A stretch of DNA of 64,000 nucleotides from Triops longicaudatus (Eukaryota; Arthropoda; Branchiopoda; Notostraca; Triopsidae). Both the position numbers and the translations under genes were made by a program. Below the pieces are notes generated by a model, which worked only from the letters and a program-made list of their open reading frames with translations, had not been told where the DNA came from and searched no databases. The stretch is taken from contig JAGQDJ010000131.1 of assembly GCA_022885665.1 (NCBI GenBank), forward strand, positions 62,001 to 126,000, in the 5' to 3' direction. This document shows positions 22,838-33,343 of the stretch, piece after piece (positions within the stretch are counted from its first letter, which is position 1; the number at the start of each line of letters is the position of its first letter).

Positions 22838-22871
22838 ACTGATGCAACTAGTGTTCGGTGCTGCTCTTATA
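22838..22871 (-). promoter_or_regulatory. Core promoter of cuticle gene 4: TATA-like box and initiator
   Basis: TATAAGAG at 22864-22871 and TCAGT at 22838-22842 on the minus strand. The TATA box is weaker than in the other three genes. Confidence 0.7.
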
Positions 22872-23793
22872 GCTGCTATGAATTAGGCCGTGACATTCGC
22901 CAAGAAGTTTAACTAGCTTTGGGCAAGGGCGGCTTTTGTGGAGACTTCACTTTTACTTTTACTATGAGAGATCAAGGAGACAGGAGGCCCAAATTACGAT
23001 TTTGTCATTTGATTAAGGAACTAGTAATCAAAATTAATCTTCGTCATTTAGGTGAGGGTCACTAGGATGCAATACGTGGGCAAACTTAAAGTAAAAGCCA
23101 ATTAAAATACATTTCAGAACTAATTTCTGAAGATTATCTCAGATCAATTCCTGTCAATAATTGAAAGTCATTTCAATTCGTAACTTGTTTGAAAGCCGGT
23201 CCGAATAATTTTCGGGATTTTTTTAAACTCAATTCAAGTAAAGTCAAAGACAATTAGCGTTTGCTTCTGGTTGTCGTTAAGTTCCTAACTGACTTTCTCT
23301 CTTTGCTTTTATATCTTGAAATTGCGTGAAAGTTAAAGAGACACATTAATTTCCATATTTACGACTTGTATTCCATGAGGACGAAATCAGGATAAACTTT
23401 AGTAGGAGCAGACTGTATCCACACGAATTTCATCTTGCGCAATTCCTTCCAGGGCTGTCAGTTCTTTACTTTAAATTGATTTAAACTAGTTTAAATAACT
23501 AGTTTAGTTTAAATTTATTTAAAATTTAACTTTTAAAGCAGTGAATAAATTCTATCTAAATCGAAAAACAGTGAATTGATCTTAAGTCAAACTCAAGTAA
23601 ATGAATATATGCCAATTTCGCTGAGAACTCAAAACCCAGAAGCTTCATATATTGCGCGCCGTCGTCGTAGATGGCATGTGTGTCTTTCTAAAACACAAAA
23701 CAATCTACAAAACAATTCCACGTGGCGGAAAGTCTTACCGAAGTCGATTGGCGTTTCGTTTCCTCCTCTCTTCATAACATCAACGCAAACACA
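22872..23793. other. Divergent spacer between cuticle gene 4 and MTRR
   Basis: AT-rich with TTTAAA-rich simple sequence at about 23470-23540. The frame upstream of the MTRR ATG is open back to about 23722 but has only a GTG there. No further exon is supported. Confidence 0.45.
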
Positions 23794-26700
23794 ATGGAGG
23801 GCATTATTCTCCATATTATTTATGGAAGTCAAACCGGACAAGCCAAAGCTATAGCAGAAGTTATCAGTGAAGAAGCTGAAGCAAACGGTTGTGATGTCAA
23901 ACTGATGTCAATGGCGGAAGCTGTACCACAAGTGCTTGGTTACAAGATACGGCTAAGGATTTAATTATCAAACGTCGTTTTTCTAGATACCTTGGAAGAG
24001 TTCTCCGTACCTCATACTTATTACTTCTTCTACTGGAGACGGAGAACCCCCCGAAAATGCCATGAAGTTTTATAAGACCTTGAAAAACTCCGATTTACCT
24101 TCTGCTTTTCTAAGCCACGTTAACTTTGCTTTATTAGGTAAAACCGTAATGAACTTCTTTGTAAAGTATTGGCATTATTTGAGTGTACTGATAATTTATG
24201 GTGGTGTTTACTATTTATATCTTAAAATATTTTTTTTGAAACATCGTAGCTTTTTGTCTAATGCCGTTTCTAGTATTTTTCGCTAATTCATGCATACGCT
24301 GTATTCAGTTCTTAGTATGTCAGTGTGGGTGCATCACTAAAGAACCCACATTTCATGAAGCGCTATATACACACTGTTATCCGGCCTCTTTGATTACTAC
24401 CCAAAATAAGTATGAGTTTTGTTTCATAAAAAAAAAAATAACAACAGCAGTAATGTTGTGTAAAAATGTTTACTACAAAATGTAGCATATAATAATTTTA
24501 TAGTATTAATAATGTTATACATAGTTTTATATATATTATATGTACACATAATTAGGCAAGACTTCCGCTACGAGTATGATTTGCTTACCGTATTCTAGGG
24601 GAAAAAATAGCGATGAACAATAAATACTTACATAGACAACGTTAAGATCCAGGCATAGCGTAAGTGTTAATATTCAGAGAAATTCAGTGTGAAAATCATT
24701 ATTAAATTCTTGTGTTATTCTGCAAGTTAATTTAAAGTTTATCTGTTAGTTATATTTCAAGTTATATTTCACTGCATAAATTGCTGTAACATACTTAAAA
24801 AATAGCTAAATGTTTCGTACTGTTTTTTATTTTTATTATATGATATTTTTAAATTAGCATTTCATTTTTTATTGTATGTTTTGTACTAAGTTTTATAAGA
24901 AAAATTTTACACAACATAACTGCCGCCACTATTATTTTTAAAAGAAATAAAACTCATAATCGTCTTGGCTAGTTAACGTAGAAGCCGGAAAACAGGTGGT
25001 ACGTAGAGCTTCATGAAATGTGAGCTGTTTTTGGCGTACGAATGGTTTCTTTTGGTATCGGGCTCTTTTCGTTTAGGTGGGCACTTTTTGTCTTTTGAGC
25101 TCTTTAGACCTGCAACCGTCAGGATAGGCATAAAATGCTGCTAATTTTTCCTGTTCTGTTTTGACTATATTCCGAAAAAACTGTCAAGAAAGTCTTTTAC
25201 GATTAATTCTCTTGCTACTTGTCTAGGCCTAGGAGACTCAAATTACACCTCCTTTGGAAGCTTTCCGAAAGCATTGCATAAACGTTTGTTAGACCTGGGA
25301 GCCCGCGAGTTCTTTCCAACCGATATAGCTGATGACGCTGTCGGGTAAACACACTACCGTTAATCGTAAATGAAGAAAATTTATGCATTTTGTCCTTCCC
25401 TTTAGCTTAGAGACTGTTGTAGAGCCTTGGAAAGAAGGTCTGTGGTCCAAACTCGAAGAATTGTCCAAATCTGGTCAGTCAATTCCGGCACCAGCATCAC
25501 CCGCTGATCTTGCTCCGGTTGTCGCCAATGTAGAACCCAGTGCAAGTTTTTCTGAAACCGCAGCAAAACTGCCTACAAAAGAATTAACGAACGCACACGT
25601 TTTAACTGAACCTTGTGGCGATAAGAACGAAGCAATGGACGTGCCTAATTTACGAAGATCGGTTCCTCCCTTATCCGACAAGGATATCCGTGTGCCTGCT
25701 CTTCCTGTATCCTTCATTGAATGCAGCTTTAATCTCAATGATTCTGTTGTAAATAATAACTTAAAACTTTACTGGAGGTCGTTTTTTAATCGTTTCTTAC
25801 CATAGGACTGCTCCGTATTACCTTTTCAAAATGGAGCGTCGTTACCTTTGGCAGCTGGTCCGGTCCATTACCTGCCTGTTGTGAAGTCCAGCGTCCTAAC
25901 TCGAAGTGATGCTGACAAGAAAGCAGTAGAAATTACAGTGGACCTTACTGTAAGAGAATCTGAGCCTACGCTTGTAAAACAGTAAATTCCACGTATCTAA
26001 GATAAAGTGAAGATTTTGCTTCAAGACCTGGGCAAAATTCAAAGGATATGCAAGTCAAATAACTTTCGGTGTTTTATTCAATTCAATCTGTTTTTTTTTT
26101 TTTTTTTTTTTTGGGGGGGGGGGGGGGAANAAATAAGCATTTTAAGACAATGCAATTCGCGTATCAAATAGTTAATTATCAATCTAGTTGTGCTGATTTT
26201 TTTTAATTTAGTACAGTCAAGTGTTTGTATTTTCAAAAGTACTTCTCAAAAAGCCCAGTAACTCAATAAAATTTGACACATTCAGTTAAAGCTGAAAAAA
26301 GGAAGTTGAATTTGAAGTCAAATTTACAGTAATGAACAGAACTACCTAGCTACATCTATAGGTCTAACTTACTATATTTCGACTTTCCAGGGAACAGGAA
26401 TTCATTACGAACCGGGTGACAGTCTAGCAGTTCTCTGCCCAAATCCTGACGACGAAGTTATACGATTGTTGTCACGACTCGGCTTAAGTGATAAAGCAAA
26501 TACACCTATGTCGCTTTCTGTACGTCCAGAAGCCCTCGGTGGCAAGAAACGCGTCGAACTCCCGGGATTTCTTCCTCCACGCGCAACTCCTAAGTACATC
26601 TTGACGCAATGCGTGGATATTCGTTCCCCTCCAAAGAAAGTACGAGTCGTAAACCTGATAAAAGCTTTATCAAGCAAATTTTTTTTAAAATTCTTATGGA

Positions 26701-29223
26701 TCCGTAGCCTTTGCTTCGAGTACTGGCGGAACATACTACCGAAAAGGAGGACCAACGTCGTTTGAAAGAGTTGTGCAGCCTAGAGGGCGCCGAAGATTAC
26801 GTCCGTTACGTGCGCGAACCTCATTTGTCACTTTTGGACGTTTTATTAGCTTTTCCCTCGTGTCAACCACCCTTTTCGGTCCTTTTGGAGCAAAGTTCGC
26901 GACTTTTACCACGACCGTACTCGTATTGTTCGTCACAGCTCGCAGATCCGGCGTTGGCTAGCTTTGTTTTCAAAGTGGTTCGCTTGGAGACTGGTAACGG
27001 GAGGCAGTACGACAGAAAAGGCGTGGCTACAGGGTATATGGACGACTTGTTTGGCTCGCAAGCAGGGGATTTACTCCAAGCCGTAGAAAATCTGAGCTTG
27101 AATGGTCTCGAAAGGCCTAAATTAACAGTAAATCAACCGTTGTTACAAAACACTAAAATTTCGGTTTTTATGTAATTTTAATCGAAATTTGTATTTGATT
27201 TATCAGCTGCCATGTTATCAACGCATACCATCCATGTTTCGTTTACCAGAAGATCCGTCAGTGCCTTTGATAATGGTAGGCCCTGGTTCAGGCATAGCTC
27301 CGTTTGTGGGTTTCGCGCGACATCGTGAAGCACAGCTTCGAACCAATCCACACATGAGTTTTGGGCCAATGTGGCTTTTCTTCGGCTGTCGCCACCGAGA
27401 CCGAGACTTCTTATACAGGTACAATATGACGAAAACACACCCGGTTCATTTCTGCTGTATCCCGAAAAATGATCTACAAAGGTTAGTTTAAACGAGGCTA
27501 AAGATGAGTAAAGTTAGATTAGGTTATAGCTAAGTGTTAGTTCAGATAGCAGACTATTTCGTAGGGAATAAAACGCTGGTTGTTAGTTTTATATTGGCTC
27601 GAGTTTAAATGCTTATTTTACTAGTGACAGAAAAAAACAAATCACAGTACAGATTTTCTTTTACTCATTCGACTCTCTTGACAACTCCTCCTCTCGTCTA
27701 CTACTTTCTCACACTAACTCTCCTTACCTACGATACACAAAAGCTTACACATAAAAAACATATCTCTTTTCAAGAATGCCCTCAGCCGAGCCCACCCTCA
27801 CCTCATGCCTACTAAAACCGGTCACAGTTAGCCAAGAGGCAAGGGCGGCTGAGCCATCTGGTTTCTTTTCATATTAAGCACAAACTCTACGTTTGCCTCG
27901 TACCAACAGCTAAGGTTATGTCAAACTAGATCAAGTGAAGTCAAACTTAGATTACATAATTTTTTTAGATTAATTTATGTTAGTTCAATTTAGCTGAGGT
28001 AAATTTAAATTATATTACGTCAGGTTAAGGTAAGGTAGGCTGAGTCAGGCCGTTTAGTGAAGTTAGGCTAAGCTAAGATAGGTTAAGTTATTAAGTTATA
28101 CTACCTTAGGTGTAATGCTGATAAACTTTATATTTGAAAAAGCTGCTTAAGGTGTAGGTTACGCTAGGCACAGTTGATTAAGTTAGGCTAGATTAGGTTA
28201 TTCAGATTAGAATAGGGAAGTGATTTTTTTTAGTCGATTTAGGTTAGACTTATTTGCATTAGCTCTAAAATCTGTTGTAAAAAATTAGAATAACTGAAAA
28301 AAAAAACGAAATGTAATCGGGGCTCCGTGCCTGCTTGTACAGTACTAAGTAAGGTAAAATTTGTTAGGTTACGTCAATTTATGTTAAAAGTTAGGTTTTG
28401 TCAAATTTAAATTAGATCAAGCTTGCACGTTGAAAATTGTCGGAGAACGATTTAAATAAAAAAAAGAAGTGGTTGGGGTTGTAAAAAGTACCAAATGGCG
28501 CTTCCTGACGGTTCGCAAATTGTTTCCGGTGTAGTATGAAATAATAATAAGCCATTAAGTATGGTACCTTGCACGAGTTTCACCCTTTCTGCGACACCTT
28601 TCGTGCCCTCCTGGTATTCTTCACTGTTGCATTATATATCCACGAAACGCCGATCAATCTTGACAATTATTTTTCAAAAAGTCTGTTCGTTCTTTCCTTT
28701 TTAACATTTTTGTTAGTTTTCCTTCAGTATTTTTTATCATTTCTTTATTATTATATTTTCGCATTTCTAGGACGGAATTGGAGCGGCTGTTTAACTTAGG
28801 AGTTCTTAGTCACTTTTTGGTATGTTTTTCCAAGAGTAACAAGGCCGGTGACCCGGTGTACGTTCAGGTGAGTTATAAGAGATATTAACAAAGACTTTGG
28901 GGCTGGGCAAATGAATGGATGGTTTTTATACACGGCAGGATTTGATTACACGCGAGCGACATTCCATAGTACGGTTGTTAGTGGACAAAAACGCATACTT
29001 TTACGTCTGTGGTGACGCCACCAACATGGCCAAGGATGTTATGAACTGCGTAATCGATGCAATTGCCGATGTCGAAGGTAAAGAGAAGCTCTGCCTGCAT
29101 TGTTTGATTTTCGTCTAATATTCGGTTCGGGAACAATGAGCAGGTTTGTCGTTGGACGAAGCCAAGAAAGTGGTGCTCAATTTGCAGTCACAGAAGCGCT
29201 ATTTACAAGATATCTGGGCGTAG
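23794..29223 (+). CDS. MTRR: Methionine synthase reductase
   Basis: This diflavin enzyme passes electrons from NADPH through FAD and FMN to reactivate cobalamin-dependent methionine synthase. Eleven exons: 23794-23931, 23987-24137, 25227-25344, 25406-25748, 25806-25949, 26391-26639, 26708-27127, 27207-27418, 28771-28867, 28939-29077 and 29144-29223. All are in frame, giving 696 aa (human 698). The flavodoxin domain begins at once with YGSQTGQAKA (about 10-19), then SSTGDGEPP and LLGLGDSNY. A long variable linker follows (about 150-250). The FAD/NADPH half has RPYSYCSS (about 450), GPGSGIAPF (about 546) and YVCGDATNMAKDV (about 646), and ends in RYLQDIWA. The ATG at 23794 matches the human N terminus. 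Introns 2 and 8 are over 1 kb; intron 2 holds a long inverted repeat. Confidence 0.96.
24348..25021. repeat. Long inverted repeat (two arms of about 118 bp) in MTRR intron 2
   Basis: The left arm 24348-24466 begins ACATTTCATGAAGC. The right arm 24906-25021, read on the reverse strand, begins with the same 14 bases. Along both arms the blocks CCGGC, TATGAGTTTT and ATGTTGTGTAAAA recur in the same order. About 440 bp of AT-rich sequence lie between. This is a foldback/TIR transposon remnant or an inverted duplication; no target duplication was found. Confidence 0.65.
26091..26130. repeat. T22-G15 homopolymer with an undetermined base
   Basis: Twenty-two T followed by fifteen G, then AAN, in MTRR intron 5. 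The N at 26130 shows that the assembly was uncertain here. Confidence 0.9.
27905..28420 (+). repeat. Degenerate GGTTA/TTAGG-like tract in MTRR intron 8
   Basis: Dense irregular repetition of AGGTTA, TTAGGCTA, AAGTTA and GTCAGGTTA words with no fixed period. Similar tracts lie at 31860-32055, 35880-36440 and 54590-54700, and in the opposite orientation at about 49830-49900 and 50290-50330. Confidence 0.6.
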
Positions 29224-32220
29224 TGTATCGTGTATTCTTCCAGAAGCTGGTCTTCATTCTGACGCACTTTTACGTTTCCATACCGTTTTACTAGGCAAAA
29301 ATAGTATCCATGTAAGGTTTCGCATTTGTAAAATATAGTTTAAAAAAGAAGTAAACGTAATGCAGAGAAAAATTATTAACCCACGGAGAACTCGTGAAAG
29401 TACCATTTTCCCTGTTTTTGTAACCACCCAGTCATAAAAATGCGCACTAGCAAATATAGGCCTTCCATTGTAGCTAGTACTTTGCGTCGATCTTTGTATT
29501 GACTACCAAATTACTTTTACGAAACTAAAGTATGGCAAACTCCAAAAGTGGGCGTGGCAGTGTGCAGGATGCGTAACAGAAAGTGAAACAATGGAGCTGA
29601 CCTCTAACCCCTTGTTAATTAAACCACTAGTTGATTGGGTAGCAAAACATTCCCTTAATGACAGTTATTTAATGGTTACACAAGTTATTTACAAGGAAAT
29701 GATTCTGTTTTCAGCGTACGACAACAATTAAAGTTCGAACAACAATTAAAGTTCTTAATGTTCTTAGTCTTGCAGTGGGAGTGGGATATAGAGTATTTGC
29801 AAAAGAATCGCGGAAGAAAAGCGCTCACATAATTGTAGTATAGTTAATCGATGATAATTTGCATTTGTCAGTAGTAGACACGCTAGGACGTTGTAGTTCG
29901 TATAACCGCAATTTAATAAAAGAACACTAATATTGTCAATAAAATCTGAGCTTCCACATACGACATCCTACTAACATCCTTGTGAACACACGGAAGTTAA
30001 AAAGGAAACGGATATGCCTTCGAAGAGACGGTACGAACTCAAACCTCGACAATATCCAAAAATATACGAGGAGACCTTTAAATACAGAACTGCTTATATA
30101 CAGTGTAACCTATCATGTCATTGTTCAAACTTTTTAAAGTCAATCATATTTGAAACGCAAAAAAAGGTTAAATCTGTAAAATTTGGATGGAAAATTTAAA
30201 TAGGGTATATTGACATACAACAAATTGCTCATTTCCTAGTATGCCCGGCCATAAGTTTGTATATTTCTTTTTTGTTTGATTTTTTTACTGCTTTGCATCA
30301 GCTTTTTCTGCACAAATACTTTGTAAATTTGGTTATAGGTCTGACTTTCTCCAGCGTAAATCTGTTTGTCTTTTATTCATTACACAAATTAGTCGATGCC
30401 CAAACTGTCACCACCATGAAAGCTAGGTGATAAGCGTCTCAGCTTAGTTAAAAAAAAAAGTCAGAACCATGTACGCCAAAAAAAGCTTGTACTTGAACTC
30501 ATTTACATTTTTATGAGTATCTGTACATGTGTGACGTGCGTGTGCAATGCACCTCGAATTTAGTTTACATTTTCTGGAAGATCTTAAAACGACATTTCAC
30601 CAAATAAACTACAGGAAGAAGCTCGCCGTGGACCGAAGCCATGGTACCATTACACAGGAACGCGCTTGTATTTAAGAAATATTCAACGCTTTTGCGTAAT
30701 GACCACACACAAAGAAGATTTGACTGCGGCTTCTTAATGAGACTGCAAACACTCGCGCAGTAATGTCAGATTTTAGTAAGCCGTGTAAGAATTAGTCATG
30801 CAATGTTCTAATGGATGTAAACGGCAACGCTGCGGGGGCTTCGTTTTATGGCGACTTCGTTTTATGGCGTCTTCTTATCGTCTTAGGAAGACGTGTGCAC
30901 GCCATGCTATTGTTTATCAAGTATAAAGAGCTTTTCACGTGCCACCGTTCCTAGTACTACAAGACGGCAGAAGCGCCTAAGTAGTTTCTTTTGTACGAGT
31001 AATACGCGTTGCCCTGATTTTCCGCAGGTTAACTACAGGTTCTCAGTGCCTGAACAAATACTACGAGGTTCCTTCTTTATTACACGTTCCACTTTTTTCG
31101 ACCAGGGGGACGTGAATTTGTCCTCACTAGCTTCATAACACCGAAAGTAACGATAATTATCAGCACTTGTACAATTTCCAGTTTTATACGCTTTTGATTT
31201 GTTTCCGCACATGGCATTAAAAAAATACGGTATATATGTCATAATAACACTATAGAACTTGTTCGTTTCTTTCTGTTCCAGACCGTTCTTTTGAGCTATA
31301 TTGTATTACATTTTGAGTTATATTGAGTAAAATTAGATGTGTTTATGTTAAATTATTCGAAATTAAGTTCGTATTTGACGAAAATCATGTGCACCGCTCT
31401 GTAGCTCGATTTACAAAACGGATTGCGATGAATTTTGTTCCGAAAAATCAAGCGAAAAATGGAAAGCGAGTTTAACTTGATAATTTTTGACACCTGGGAT
31501 TTATGCGCAATATGTGTATAAGACGACGAATTCATTTTGGGTACTATATTGGTGTAACTAATGAAATGTGCTTGACGCGGAAAAATCCACAGAAAAATCT
31601 AGGAATGAAACAAAATAAAACATGGTGTATAACGCATTGTTGCCCGCCAACGATATTCTCCCACCTTTCGAGCCAATAATGTAGTAATTTCTGTGATATT
31701 ACGCTGACATGACCTTGGGCCAGCAATAATGCATTATACGCCACGTATTCTTTCGTTTAGGATAAAAATGTGTATGGTTATCCTTTAATTTTTCAGTCTG
31801 TGGTCTTTTGTTTGAATGCGTTATTCACTTTTTAGATTCGTGGAAACACACTTTTGCCTTTATTTAAGTAAGTTTGAGTTAGGTCGGCTAGTAGCTAGGT
31901 TAGGTTAATAAGGTGGGCTAGTTTAAGTTAGACTAGGTTAGAAAAAGTCAGGTTCATATATCAATATTTTAAATTTTGTACGTTACGATTGGCAAATTTA
32001 AGTTAGCGAACGGGTACCATTTGCGAGGTAAAGTCAGATTTAGTTAGGTTGCAGGTGCTACTTTCACGATCTACGCTCTGAAACCAAAATTAGCTACTAC
32101 CATACGAAAAAGTGCTATCTATATTAACGGGCAATGAACACCAAAAACACCAATTGAGGTTTTGATGGATTTTTATTGTGCATATTATTTAAGAACAGGG
32201 AATTTTGTTTAATTTTTTTT
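29224..32220. other. MTRR 3' flank and gene-free spacer
   Basis: Candidate AATAAA signals occur near 29917 and 29935. Short open frames at 30014-30199 and 30893-31138 (+) lack similarity or splice context. A degenerate GGTTA-like tract lies at 31860-32055. Confidence 0.4.
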
Positions 32221-32274
32221 TCTAACGAGCCGTTCCAGAGTTATAGCATTGCGAAATTTCTCGCCGTACGAACG

Positions 32275-32398
32275 TGACGTCACCGGGGGACACAAACACG
32301 CATGTCAAGACATCACGTGGCATCGCTGAACCAATAAAAACCACGATTTTCGTGCCCGCACGTGCCGTACTACGCCCATTACGTCAGAGCACCACGTG
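32275..32398. promoter_or_regulatory. Cluster of CRE, CCAAT and E-box motifs
   Basis: TGACGTCA (32275-32282), CACGTG (32314-32319), CCAAT (32331-32335), TTACGTCA (32379-32386) and a second CACGTG (32393-32398) lie within 125 bp, unusually dense for this AT-rich spacer. It could be the promoter of the unidentified plus-strand gene that follows, or part of a repeat. Confidence 0.3.
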
Positions 32399-33038
32399 AC
32401 CGCTGAATATCTTCTTGTTTCCTGAATATCTTCGTTATTATTTCGCGCATGATAAAAAGAAACATGTATCTGAAAACCCGATTTTTTGCTCTTTTTATAG
32501 GACAATGCTTTTTTTTTGTTGTTACCCATTGCCTTTTAAGAAGTTGCGTTTTAACTGAGGTTGTTGTGAGTATAGTACATTCCAACCGATAAATTTATAC
32601 TAATTGTCTTGAATACGATTAATCTGCTCAGGAAACACTGGGAACTGGAATAATCCACGCGATGACAGAGTACCCTTGGTGGGAGTGGCTGGTACTTTGC
32701 CACAGTACCGTAGCCTACGTGAAGTAATGAAACACGCATACACCAGAGAGGTATAGAATCGTCTATAATTAGGCCTTCTTGGGGGAACGTAATTGCGGCC
32801 GGATGAAAACTGACGTTTGACATTGTTGAAAGATAGAGACTTTGCGTTTTCGTCTTGTTCGGCTTTTTGTAGGCTTTACGACACGGGAAGTCGGTTCTGT
32901 CTCCGTTTATGAATGCGCTATCAAGTCGAGTTGACCCTGACTGAATTGTTTAATCCCCGACGGGGTGTGATGAGCCGGGTACTCAAAGGGTGGTCCTTAT
33001 GTGTGTTTTTTTCTCGTGCCGTGCTTGAATCACGCCAG

Positions 33039-33343
33039 GAGCTCATCGAGGTGTCAGGCGCCAAGAAGCACCAAATGCTCCTTGGGACGGGTGTGTGAGT
33101 ACGTGGACAGTTAGCGGGTTCACCGCCGGGTAACAGTGTATCGGTATAAGGAGCTGGGAATTCTAGCGTAATCGCTTAGTTTGCTCGCCGCAGGCGATTC
33201 TCGAGGTGCTTCCCATGGTAGTAGACGAATACTTCCCCTGGGGCAGACCAGGGTCAGGAGCACCGCTCGGCAACACGAGGAAACAGAGATTCCTTGAAAC
33301 GCAGCTGCAACTCACTTCGCCTCAGCGCTACTTCGCTCATGAG
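33039..33343 (+). CDS. Two candidate exons of an unidentified gene with a PWGxPGxGAP motif
   Basis: I do not firmly recognise this gene. Candidate exon 33194-33343 (50 codons, acceptor CCGCAG, donor GAG|GTAAAA) is open only in one frame and encodes DEYFPWGRPGSGAP followed by a Gln/Arg-rich segment. Human CSPP1, a centrosome/cilium protein, has a similar Pro-Trp-Gly-Lys plus Gly-Gly-Gly-Gly-Ala-Pro motif, so a distant relative is possible. An upstream candidate exon at 33039-33092 joins in phase, but its donor choice is not the strongest GT nearby. Codon use is richer in G/C than the surroundings. No complete gene could be built. Confidence 0.35.

Noticed and set aside
23722..23793. Upstream extension of MTRR with a GTG start
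   Set aside because: The ATG at 23794 aligns with the family N terminus just before the FMN-binding loop; nuclear animal genes rarely start at GTG.
27905..28420. True telomere or interstitial telomere array
   Set aside because: The words vary and no run of identical TTAGG units is present, so an actual telomeric array is not supported; kept as a degenerate tract.
30014..31138. Short open frames after MTRR
   Set aside because: Frames of 60-80 codons are expected by chance here; no homology or splice context.
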